From: Acetobacter thailandicus
Lineage (GTDB): Bacteria > Pseudomonadota > Alphaproteobacteria > Acetobacterales > Acetobacteraceae
Direction: 5' to 3'
Length of the DNA stretch: 64,000 nucleotides
NCBI RefSeq assembly: GCF_011516655.1
Contig: NZ_WOSV01000003.1
Span: forward strand, 124,001-188,000
The position numbers were made by a program, and so were the translations under genes. Below are positions 27,552 through 35,022 of the stretch, piece after piece. The notes beneath the pieces are model-generated. The model saw only the letters and a program-made list of their open reading frames with translations. It did not search any database and was not told the origin of the DNA. Each line of letters starts with the position of its first letter. Position 1 is the first letter of the stretch.

Positions 27552-27974
27552 TTATTCTTTCCAGCCACCCATACTGCACAGCGCCTGCCAGTGCTGTGCA
27601 GACACCGGACAGACTGAAAGCCTGGACTGCCTTACCAGAGCAAGGTCCTCCAACGAGTCATCAGCCTTAATTTCAGCAAGGGTCACCGGCCTGGGCATAG
27701 CACCCACTGTTTTAACATCGACACATACCCAGGAACCAGACTCTGCGCTCGGGTCGGGGTAAGCCTCACGCACGATTTCAACAATACCAACAATCGCGCG
27801 CTGCACATTTGAGTGATAAAAGAAAGCGCGGTCACCCAGGCGCATTGCGGCGAGGTTTTTCTTTGCCTGATGGTTACGCACCCCGGTCCAGGGTTCTGTA
27901 CCATTGGCAACCTGCTCCTGCCAGCTAAATGCATCTGGTTCACTTTTAATCAGCCAGAACGCCATATTTTTCAC
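27552..27974 (-). CDS. EVE domain protein
   Basis: 140 residues, a single EVE domain, related to PUA and YTH folds that bind modified bases in RNA or DNA. Hallmarks: MAFWLIKSEPDAFSW at the start, WTGVRNHQAKKNLAAMRLGDRAFFYHS and ASVE-like VGIVEIVREAYPD. It overlaps the YciI gene by four bases if ATG 27974 is used; ATG 27965 gives the more usual family start. The EVE-YciI pairing is common in alphaproteobacteria; its purpose is unknown. Confidence 0.88.
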   Translation of the reverse strand: MKNMAFWLIKSEPDAFSWQEQVANGTEPWTGVRNHQAKKNLAAMRLGDRAFFYHSNVQRAIVGIVEIVREAYPDPSAESGSWVCVDVKTVGAMPRPVTLAEIKADDSLEDLALVRQSRLSVCPVSAQHWQALCSMGGWKE

Positions 27975-28264
27975 TCAACCCTGTTGCCATCACGAAAAAC
28001 TGTTTTCACAGCCCGGATAATAACACTCTCAAAAAGGCCTGCTTTGGTGTAAGGATCAGCCGCAGCGAAAACATCAGCTGCCGATGGGTTGTCAACATCA
28101 ATCATAATCAGGCTACCGCATGGCTTTTCTTCTTCATCAAGCATAGGTCCTGCAAACCGGATGATATTTTTATGTTTTTCAAGATGAGCAAGGTGCTGAG
28201 CACGTGTTGCCAGGCGGGTCTCAAAACCATTCTGACGATCTGTGCACACAATAGAAAACAGCAT
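27971..28264 (-). CDS. YciI-like protein
   Basis: 97 residues. MLFSIVCTDRQNGFETRLATRAQHLAHLEK and GSLIMIDVDNPSAADVFAAADPYTKAGLFE are typical of the YciI family, whose His-Asp pair suggests an enzyme of unknown substrate. I chose ATG 28264, which has CAGGAG eight bases upstream; the frame is open to 28354 but the extra 30 residues are not family sequence. Divergent from ccmC. Confidence 0.85.
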   Translation of the reverse strand: MLFSIVCTDRQNGFETRLATRAQHLAHLEKHKNIIRFAGPMLDEEEKPCGSLIMIDVDNPSAADVFAAADPYTKAGLFESVIIRAVKTVFRDGNRVE

Positions 28265-28399
28265 ATCTTTTTCTCCTGATAATTGCCTGCTCAGATCGCC
28301 CACGAATAATGGCCTCGTGTCAAGGGGAATAAAATGATATAACGCCCCCTGCACGCGAGTTGCTATTTTTTTCCTGACACAGAAAAGATACTTCGTTAT

Positions 28400-29221
28400 G
28401 TGCCTTCAATGTTCCTTCATTCAGTATGCGAAACGAACAAACCATTGAGTGCCTCACATTCTTCTGCCTCACGTCTCAGCAGCTTTTTTCACCGCTACGC
28501 TAACCCGGGCCGCTTTCTCAGGCTGGGCAAAGTGCTTCAGCCATGGCTCACCTGGCCTGCTATTGCCCTGACCCTGACCGGGTTGATCTGGGGGCTGTTT
28601 TTCTCTCCTGCTGACTGGCAGCAGGGAGATAGTGTGCGCATTATGTACATTCATGTACCCACAGCCATTCTGGCATCAGCAGGATATGCCGCTCTTGCTC
28701 TTTGCAGCGTGCTGTCTCTGGTGTGGCGTCACCCGCTGGCTGACCTGGCAGCGGCAGAAATCGGCCCTGTCGGGGCCTGTATTACCGCTCTGTGCCTTGC
28801 GACGGGGTCCTTGTGGGGCAAACCTATGTGGGGCGCCTGGTGGGTATGGGATGCCCGCCTGACATCAGTACTTATTCTGTTCTTTCTCTACCTGGGGCAT
28901 ATCACGCTTATACGTGCTTTTGACGACCAGCAGCGCGGCTATCGTGCCGCAGCCATCCTGGCAATTGCGGGCGCAGTTGATCTGCCTATTATTAAATTCA
29001 GTGTACAATGGTGGAACACCCTGCACCAGCCTGACAGTATCACTCTGACCAGTGCTCCCACCATGTCTGGCAGCATGCTCTGGCCTCTCGCTCTGTCAAT
29101 GCTGGGTATTTCCCTGGGGTTTGCAGCCATCGTACTGGCACGTCTGCGCGCTTCTGTAATGGAGAGCCGTATTCGCAGCCTGCTTTCAAACCAGCGCCGC
29201 CACAATGGTGATCTCTCATGA
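28400..29221 (+). CDS. ccmC: Cytochrome c maturation haem exporter subunit CcmC
   Basis: Membrane protein that hands haem to CcmE. 273 residues, longer than the usual 240-250 because of about 30 extra N-terminal residues before HRYANPGRFLRLGKVLQPWL. The tryptophan-rich haem-handling motif is intact (WGKPMWGAWWVWDARLT), with His ligands in YIHVPTA and in GHITL. Six membrane helices are expected. The start is GTG 28400 or ATG 28409, neither with a clear binding site. It is the first of seven ccm genes, with ATGA overlap to ccmD. Confidence 0.93.
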   Translation: MPSMFLHSVCETNKPLSASHSSASRLSSFFHRYANPGRFLRLGKVLQPWLTWPAIALTLTGLIWGLFFSPADWQQGDSVRIMYIHVPTAILASAGYAALALCSVLSLVWRHPLADLAAAEIGPVGACITALCLATGSLWGKPMWGAWWVWDARLTSVLILFFLYLGHITLIRAFDDQQRGYRAAAILAIAGAVDLPIIKFSVQWWNTLHQPDSITLTSAPTMSGSMLWPLALSMLGISLGFAAIVLARLRASVMESRIRSLLSNQRRHNGDLS

Positions 29222-29379
29222 CACATCTGCCATTTATTATCGCCAGTTACGGACTTTTTATTGCTCTTGCCCTTTACCTGAGTGCGGGAGCTGCCCTACG
29301 TCTCAGAACTGCTCGTTTGAAACTGCTGTCACTTGAGCCGGCTAAACCCAGTTCGCCAGGAAAAAAATCCGTCTCATGA
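29218..29379 (+). CDS. ccmD: Haem exporter accessory protein CcmD
   Basis: 53 residues: one membrane helix (PFIIASYGLFIALALYLSAGA) followed by a basic cytoplasmic tail (LRLRTARLKLLSLEPAK), the normal form of CcmD. In the CcmABCD complex it promotes release of haem-loaded CcmE. It overlaps ccmC and ccmE by ATGA at both ends, which together with the position makes the assignment safe despite low sequence conservation. Confidence 0.88.
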   Translation: MTHLPFIIASYGLFIALALYLSAGAALRLRTARLKLLSLEPAKPSSPGKKSVS

Positions 29380-29909
29380 CCCGTAAAACACGCCGTCTCT
29401 GGCTGGTTATTATCTGCGTAGCATGCTTTGGCACAGCCGCGGCTCTGATGCTGCGTGCCTTTTCATCTGACATTGTTTTTTTTGTCACGCCCTCACAGCT
29501 CACACAGAACGCACAGCCAGCTGACCGTACAGTTAAGCTCGGCGGCATGGTTGTCGCTAATTCGGTTAAACGTGAAAAGCATGGGGACACACCTGTTTCC
29601 AGCTTTGAAGTCACCGATGGCCAGTCAGCCGTCACCGTGAACTATGAAGGCGTATTGCCTGACCTGTTTCGCGAGGGGCAAAGTGTCGTGGCAATTGGCT
29701 CGATGAAGAACGGTATCTTCATCGCCAGTGAAGTTCTGGCCAAGCACGACGAAACCTATATGCCCAAAGAAGTGGCTGAAGCCCTGAAAAAATCGGGCAA
29801 ATGGGACCCACGCTTTGGCCCGCCGCCTGATGCCGCCAGCTGGAACAGTATGACGGTTAAGGATGCAAAAAAATCTCTCCTGCCGCCGCCAGCTCCTGCT
29901 GCACAGTAA
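29376..29909 (+). CDS. ccmE: Periplasmic haem chaperone CcmE
   Basis: Binds haem covalently and passes it to CcmF/CcmH. 177 residues: a membrane anchor (about 8-27), an OB-fold domain and the haem-binding HxxxY motif as His124-Asp-Glu-Thr-Tyr128 in LAKHDETYMP. The C-terminal tail is Pro/Ala-rich. Translationally coupled to ccmD. Confidence 0.95.
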   Translation: MTRKTRRLWLVIICVACFGTAAALMLRAFSSDIVFFVTPSQLTQNAQPADRTVKLGGMVVANSVKREKHGDTPVSSFEVTDGQSAVTVNYEGVLPDLFREGQSVVAIGSMKNGIFIASEVLAKHDETYMPKEVAEALKKSGKWDPRFGPPPDAASWNSMTVKDAKKSLLPPPAPAAQ

Positions 29910-29948
29910 CATACCACCACACAGTTAATCCGGGAGTGCCCCACTGAT

Positions 29949-31934
29949 ATGCTGAGCCCCGAACTCGGACATTACGCCCTTGCCCTGGCCTGTGTTCTTG
30001 CCTTTGCACAGGCGGTTGTGCCGCTTATCGGCGCCTCAACTCGCGACATCCGCCTCCTGACGCTGGCGCCTGCCCTGGCTCTGGGACAGCTGCTTGCGCT
30101 TCTGGTATCCTTTCTGTGTCTGATCAATGCCGCAGTAACTGATGACTTCTCGGTTCAGAACATTGTCGCAAACAGTGCTGTCTCTAAACCTCTGCTGTAT
30201 AAAATAACCGGTGTATGGGGCAACCACGAGGGCTCAGTGCTTTTGTGGATCCTTATCCTGGGTATCTGCGGGGCTGCGGTTGCGGCGTTCGGGCGTAATC
30301 TGCCTGGTATTCTGCGGGCACGGGTTATTGCCGTACTGGGCATTATCGCCGCAGGTTTTGAACTCTTCTGCCTGACAACATCTAACCCCTTTGCGCGTGT
30401 ATGGCCCGCCCCGATGGATGGACAGGGTATGAACCCCCTGTTGCAGGACCCCGGCCTCGCCTTTCACCCGCCCATTCTCTACACAGGCTATGTTGGCTTT
30501 GCCGTACCGTTTGCTTTTGCTATCGCCGCTCTGATCGAGGGCCGGGTCGATGCAGCATGGGGCCGATGGGTCAGACCCTGGGCTGTTGCGGCATGGTGCT
30601 TTTTAACCTGCGGGATCGCACTGGGGTCATGGTGGTCTTATTATGTGCTGGGCTGGGGCGGCTACTGGTTCTGGGACCCGGTTGAAAATGCCTCTCTCAT
30701 CCCCTGGCTGACTGGTACGGCACTCATTCATTCCGCCACAGTTGTTGAAAAACGCGAAAGCCTGAAGATCTGGACCGTACTCCTCGCTATCGCCACATTC
30801 TCCTTCTCTCTGTCAGGTACATTTCTGGTACGCTCGGGCATCCTCAACTCAGTTCATGCTTTTGCTAATGACCCGGCACGTGGCATTTTTATTCTTGCTC
30901 TGCTGGCCCTGGTTATTGGTGGCTCACTGGCTCTGTTTGCCTGCCGCGCACCGGCTCTGACATCAGGTGGTTTTTTTGCACCGGTCTCCCGCGAGGGGGC
31001 ACTTGTGCTCAACAATATTTTCCTGTGCTCCATCTGTGCCGTTGTCGTAACCGGCACGATGTATCCTCCCTTTATGTCATTGCTGTTTGACCGCACAATT
31101 TCGGTCGGTAAACCTTTTTTTGACGCAACAACAATCCCCCTTGCTCTCCCTTTATTTATGTTCATGGGGATCGGGCCAATGCTTCCCTGGAAACGGGCTC
31201 AGCTCTGGCCGGTGATACAGCGACTATGGATTACCCTCATCCTGACAGGACTGGCTTTTGCTATATCTCTCTGGGGGGTTGCAGGTGTTTTCCCCGCTCT
31301 GTCATGTGGTGCTGCTGTATGGGTTATTCTGACAAGCATTACCGATGTAACAGAACGTATCAGGCTGTTTCGCATGCCCTTAAGTGGCAGCCTGCAACGC
31401 GCACGTGGTCTGCCCCGCTCTGTCTTTGGCACCGCCCTGGCACATGCAGGTGTGGGCATCAGTGTTCTGGGGCTCGCTGTTATGTCTCAGGCGCAGCACA
31501 AAATTACCGAAATTACACCTGGCACTACGCAGCATCTGGCAGGTTATGACTGGACGCTTGAAAAGGTGGAGCAGGCACCCGGCCCTAACTACACCGCCAT
31601 GACAGCAACAGTTAAAGTCAGCCGCAATGGTCATCTGGTCGCCATGATGCACCCGTCACGTCGCAGTTTTAACGCACAGCATCAGACAACAACCGAAGTC
31701 TCTATTCACACCAACCTGCTGGCAGACCTGTATTGTGTGCTCGGAGACCAGCACGGAACAGATGCTAACCCCACCTATGTGCTGCGCCTTCATTATAATC
31801 CTCTTGCACCATGGATGTGGCTTGGTGCTCTGATTATGGCTGTGGGTGGTATACTCTCTCTCTCTGACAGACGGATAAGAGTCGGTGCACCGCGACGCGC
31901 TCAGTCTGCAGCCAGAACGGTGACATCACCATGA
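29949..31934 (+). CDS. ccmF: Haem lyase subunit CcmF
   Basis: Core of the haem-ligation complex for c-type cytochromes. 661 residues, full length, with about 15 membrane helices. The WWD motif WGGYWFWDPVENASLIPWL is intact, as is WGNHEGSVLLW. The periplasmic C-terminal loop is also present. It starts 39 bases after ccmE and overlaps ccmG by ATGA. Confidence 0.95.
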   Translation: MLSPELGHYALALACVLAFAQAVVPLIGASTRDIRLLTLAPALALGQLLALLVSFLCLINAAVTDDFSVQNIVANSAVSKPLLYKITGVWGNHEGSVLLWILILGICGAAVAAFGRNLPGILRARVIAVLGIIAAGFELFCLTTSNPFARVWPAPMDGQGMNPLLQDPGLAFHPPILYTGYVGFAVPFAFAIAALIEGRVDAAWGRWVRPWAVAAWCFLTCGIALGSWWSYYVLGWGGYWFWDPVENASLIPWLTGTALIHSATVVEKRESLKIWTVLLAIATFSFSLSGTFLVRSGILNSVHAFANDPARGIFILALLALVIGGSLALFACRAPALTSGGFFAPVSREGALVLNNIFLCSICAVVVTGTMYPPFMSLLFDRTISVGKPFFDATTIPLALPLFMFMGIGPMLPWKRAQLWPVIQRLWITLILTGLAFAISLWGVAGVFPALSCGAAVWVILTSITDVTERIRLFRMPLSGSLQRARGLPRSVFGTALAHAGVGISVLGLAVMSQAQHKITEITPGTTQHLAGYDWTLEKVEQAPGPNYTAMTATVKVSRNGHLVAMMHPSRRSFNAQHQTTTEVSIHTNLLADLYCVLGDQHGTDANPTYVLRLHYNPLAPWMWLGALIMAVGGILSLSDRRIRVGAPRRAQSAARTVTSP

Positions 31935-32518
31935 ATGACACACACGACGCTCCTCCCTCATCGCCGCTGCGCCGCAGACTGCTTATGGGTGTTCCTCTGG
32001 CGGGTGCTGCAATCGTTGGGGTCGGTTTCGCCAGAATGCTCTCTGGCATGCAAAAAGGCTCCTTCGATCCGCACAAAATTAATACACCGGTGATTAACCG
32101 CCCCGTTCCCGATTTTACCCTGGCTGCGCAGCCGCCTGGTACAGGCTTTTCAGCGCAGGACCTGCGGACCATGACCAAACCTGTTCTGGTCAATTTTTTT
32201 GCCTCATGGTGCATCCCCTGCCTGGCAGAAATGCCGGTACTCATGACCATTAAAAAAGACATCGAACTCTGGGGTATTGCCTATAAAGACCGTCCTGAAA
32301 ATGCTGAGGGCTTTCTGCGTCATTCAGGTAATCCCTATACACGTATCGGCAGTGACCGTGAGGGACGTACAGGCATTGACTGGGGCATTTCCGGCGTACC
32401 CGAAAGTTTTCTCGTCACCCCCGGTGGGATCATCCGCTGGCACACAGCGACACCCCTTGCCCCGGATATTTTGCAAACGACCCTGCTTCCCCTTCTGGCA
32501 AAACTGAACAGCCCATGA
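31931..32518 (+). CDS. ccmG: Thiol:disulphide interchange protein CcmG/DsbE
   Basis: Membrane-anchored thioredoxin that keeps apocytochrome CXXCH cysteines reduced. 195 residues: anchor at about 17-33, then a thioredoxin fold with the active site ASWCIPC (Cys94, Cys97) and the cis-proline motif GVPESF. It overlaps both ccmF and ccmH by four bases. Confidence 0.94.
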   Translation: MNDTHDAPPSSPLRRRLLMGVPLAGAAIVGVGFARMLSGMQKGSFDPHKINTPVINRPVPDFTLAAQPPGTGFSAQDLRTMTKPVLVNFFASWCIPCLAEMPVLMTIKKDIELWGIAYKDRPENAEGFLRHSGNPYTRIGSDREGRTGIDWGISGVPESFLVTPGGIIRWHTATPLAPDILQTTLLPLLAKLNSP

Positions 32519-33012
32519 GACATATGCTTTCAGCCCTGAAACGCCGTTTAATCACCGTAGTTTTTGCTGCTGTTATAGTTGTCATTGCAACGCCTGCCCT
32601 GGTGCTGGCCGTTGATGACCCGTCAGAAATGCTGCCTGACCCAAAGCTGGAAGCACGGGCTGAGCATATCGGTTCACAGCTGCGCTGCCTTGTATGCCAG
32701 AATGAGTCGATCGAAGACAGTAGCGCCGGTCTGGCCCGCGACCTGCGCCGCGTTGTGCGTGAACATGTAGCGCAGGGGCAGAGCGACGGGCAGATTATAG
32801 AATGGATGGTCAGCCGCTATGGCAACTTCATTCGCCTGGCTCCCCCCCTTACACTGGCAACGCTGTTGTTGTGGGGGATGGCGCCTCTGGCCCTGCTGTG
32901 CGGATTTGTGATTGCTTTTGTGGTCAGAAGCCGCCGCGTGAAGATACAGGTTACGCCATCACCTCTCACAGAAGAAGAAAAAGCCAGACTGGCAGAACTG
33001 ACAAAGGACTAA
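32515..33012 (+). CDS. ccmH: Cytochrome c maturation protein CcmH (CcmL type)
   Basis: Reduces or holds apocytochrome for haem ligation. 165 residues: a signal peptide, the active-site motif LRCLVCQN (Cys58, Cys61), a helical bundle with YGNFIRLAPPL, and one C-terminal membrane helix. It corresponds to the N-terminal half of E. coli CcmH; the other half is the separate next gene. Confidence 0.94.
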   Translation: MRHMLSALKRRLITVVFAAVIVVIATPALVLAVDDPSEMLPDPKLEARAEHIGSQLRCLVCQNESIEDSSAGLARDLRRVVREHVAQGQSDGQIIEWMVSRYGNFIRLAPPLTLATLLLWGMAPLALLCGFVIAFVVRSRRVKIQVTPSPLTEEEKARLAELTKD

Positions 33013-33016
33013 ATGC

Positions 33017-33748
33017 ATGATCTGGCTTTCTATCCTGCTTTTAAGCCTGCTGGCCCTGGCTCCGGCGGCTGTACAGCTCTGGCGACGTTCTCAGCAGATT
33101 AAAGATGAACGCGGTTCAGCGCTCGCTTTGCATGAGGCTCAGCTCTCAGAAATTGACCGTGACCTTGCCGCTGACCTTATTGCACCTGCTGAGCATGATA
33201 TTGCACGCCTTGAAATTCAGCGTCGTATACTCGCAGCTGATCGTCCTGCCCCGCAGGCAAGTCCGCGCCTTTCGGCTCCCCTTGTCTGGTGCGGCCTGCT
33301 GCTTCTGCCAGCAGCGTCGATCCTGCTTTATCTTTGCAACGGTATTCCTTCTCTGCCACCTCAGCCACTCGGCCAAAGGCTGGCTGCAGAGCACGCACAG
33401 AATGTGCGCAATGATGCTGTTCTGGATCGTATGAGACGGACCCTTGCACAAATGTCAGCAGATGACCCCAGCCTGAGACAGGGGTACCTTCTGCTTGGCC
33501 AGGCTGAAGCCTCACGAGCCCGCTATGCAGATGCAGCTGATGCCTGGAACCACGCGCTCAGTCTGGGCTTTGAGCCTGAGCTGGCGGCCCGCACGGCTGA
33601 AGCCATGACACGCGCCAGTGACCATGTCACACCGCAGGCCCTGGCTCTTTTTCGTAAAGCTATGGATGCCGCACCGGCTGATGCTTCGTGGCGCAGTGCC
33701 GTACAGGCACGCATAGCTGAAGGAGAACACGAGCAGGATAACCCCTGA
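33017..33748 (+). CDS. ccmI: Cytochrome c maturation protein CcmI
   Basis: Apocytochrome chaperone. 243 residues: a first membrane helix at the N-terminus, a Leu-zipper-like cytoplasmic loop (HEAQLSEIDRDLAADLI, with the EIDRDLA-type signature), a second membrane helix (APLVWCGLLLLPAASILLYL) and a TPR region. It is shorter than the 350-400 residue rhizobial CcmI, with only a small periplasmic TPR part. It starts four bases after ccmH and ends the ccm operon. Confidence 0.88.
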   Translation: MIWLSILLLSLLALAPAAVQLWRRSQQIKDERGSALALHEAQLSEIDRDLAADLIAPAEHDIARLEIQRRILAADRPAPQASPRLSAPLVWCGLLLLPAASILLYLCNGIPSLPPQPLGQRLAAEHAQNVRNDAVLDRMRRTLAQMSADDPSLRQGYLLLGQAEASRARYADAADAWNHALSLGFEPELAARTAEAMTRASDHVTPQALALFRKAMDAAPADASWRSAVQARIAEGEHEQDNP

Positions 33749-33786
33749 GGGCTCCTGCCGCTATACACTATACAAAGACAGTAAAA

Positions 33787-34311
33787 TTAACGGATGCCGT
33801 TTTTTTCCATATGGCGGCTCCATATATCCTTTTTAAAACTGGCCTGTGGCGGGCGAATTTCACAGGAAATTAGATAAAGGCCAATCACAAAGACAAGGTT
33901 TGAAAGCGCGTTAAACCACATCGCCTGAAAAAAGGGAGGAGCGGTTACGTTTGCCTGCCACATTGTGTAAATTGTAAATGGTATAGAAACGATCCTGACC
34001 CCGCGCAGTACATGGCGCAGCGGATTAGCATAACCTGGTTTAACCAGTGCGCGCATACGACAAAGGCCTATAAAAAACGTTACGCACAACGCCCAGATCA
34101 GAATATTAAACACCATCGAACTAAAATCTTCGATGCCGTTAAAAATAAAAACAGCAATAATTGAAGCCGCAGAAAAAAGTAGTGACCCCAGCTGAAAACT
34201 CATACCGACATCAAGAACATTCATCCTCTCCGGCAGCCGGTCGGCCAGAGGCTGAAAGACTTTATCAAGAAGCCAGGCATCAGCCTGTGTAATACGTTCA
34301 CCTAAACCCAT
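33787..34311 (-). CDS. Membrane protein of unknown function
   Basis: 174 residues with about four hydrophobic segments (for example GSLLFSAASIIAVFIFNGIE and WFNALSNLVFVIGLYLI). The N-terminus MGLGERITQADAWLLDKVFQ is amphipathic. I recognise no family. It follows the YidB-type gene on the minus strand, with a terminator between the two, so it probably has its own promoter in the 83-base gap. It converges with the end of the ccm operon. Confidence 0.6.
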   Translation of the reverse strand: MGLGERITQADAWLLDKVFQPLADRLPERMNVLDVGMSFQLGSLLFSAASIIAVFIFNGIEDFSSMVFNILIWALCVTFFIGLCRMRALVKPGYANPLRHVLRGVRIVSIPFTIYTMWQANVTAPPFFQAMWFNALSNLVFVIGLYLISCEIRPPQASFKKDIWSRHMEKNGIR

Positions 34312-34330
34312 CTGCTCTTCACAATATTAT

Positions 34331-34377
34331 ATAAAAACTCTCTGCCCGCCGGTCCTGCTTATTTATCCGGCAGGCAG
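34331..34377 (-). terminator. Rho-independent terminator after the YidB-type gene
   Basis: On the minus strand CTGCCTGCCGG pairs with CCGGCGGGCAG (one mismatch, 14-base loop), and a run of five T residues follows four bases later. It lies 18 bases after the stop of the gene at 34395 and before the start of the gene ending at 33787. Confidence 0.7.
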
Positions 34378-34394
34378 ATCGTTTACGTTAAAAA

Positions 34395-34766
34395 TTAAAC
34401 GCTGCTGCTTTCAGATTTGTCGGCAATATTACCGTCTGGTGTTGCTTTGTGCACAGCCTCAGGCAGAAATTGTGCCAGAGCACCCAAAACTGCATCTGCC
34501 GGCAGGCCTGAGCGATCGACCAGATTGTGTAATGTTTCGCTACCAAGCATCTCTCTGATTTCATCAGCTGTTACAGGCAGATTATCACCCTGGCCAATCC
34601 ATGAACGGACCTTATCGCCCAACCCGCATTCGTCAGCTTTTGCCTGAATTTTAGCAATCATTTCCGGCTGCAAAAAGGACTGAAGCTGCTGCTGCATCAC
34701 GCCAGACAGGCTGCTTCCAATCGTGCTTTCAACTTTATTTACAAGGTTGGCTAAAAAACCAGACAT
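34395..34766 (-). CDS. YidB family protein (DUF937)
   Basis: 123 residues. The conserved DUF937/YidB core is clear: NLPVTADEIREMLGSETLHN, then SGLPADAVLGALAQFLPEAV, ending in a KATPDG motif. Function is unknown in all members; the fold is small and helical. ATG 34766 has GGGGA eight bases upstream. The open frame extends 17 codons further but without family similarity. Confidence 0.8.
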   Translation of the reverse strand: MSGFLANLVNKVESTIGSSLSGVMQQQLQSFLQPEMIAKIQAKADECGLGDKVRSWIGQGDNLPVTADEIREMLGSETLHNLVDRSGLPADAVLGALAQFLPEAVHKATPDGNIADKSESSSV

Positions 34767-34915
34767 CTGCAGATCCCCAATGTCGCTGCAAAATAAAAAT
34801 ACAGCAGGTTGCGTCACCCCGAAAAAAGGCCGACGATCTGCTTTGTTATGGACCAGATAAGCAACTTATGCGAGCTTTATGCGGTTGTGCCTCTCTGCCC
34901 TCCCCTCTTTTCAGA

Positions 34916-35005
34916 ATGGATATAGCTGATATGCGCTGGATACCCGGAGGAAATTTTCAGAATTCAGGCTACTTTACCGGCGAATCCTTTATTCCTCAGC
35001 CTTAG
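34916..35005 (+). pseudogene. Possible remnant of a formylglycine-generating enzyme gene
   Basis: A 29-codon frame whose residues DMRWIPGGNF match the N-terminal signature of the FGE-sulphatase/SUMF1 family (usually MVWIPGGxFxMGS). Similarity ends after about ten residues and a stop codon follows at 35003-35005. It lies in the 256-base spacer before the FUSC gene. The motif is short, so chance similarity is possible. If real, it is the last trace of a deleted gene. Confidence 0.3.
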
Positions 35006-35022
35006 AATAAAAGCCTCAGGTC

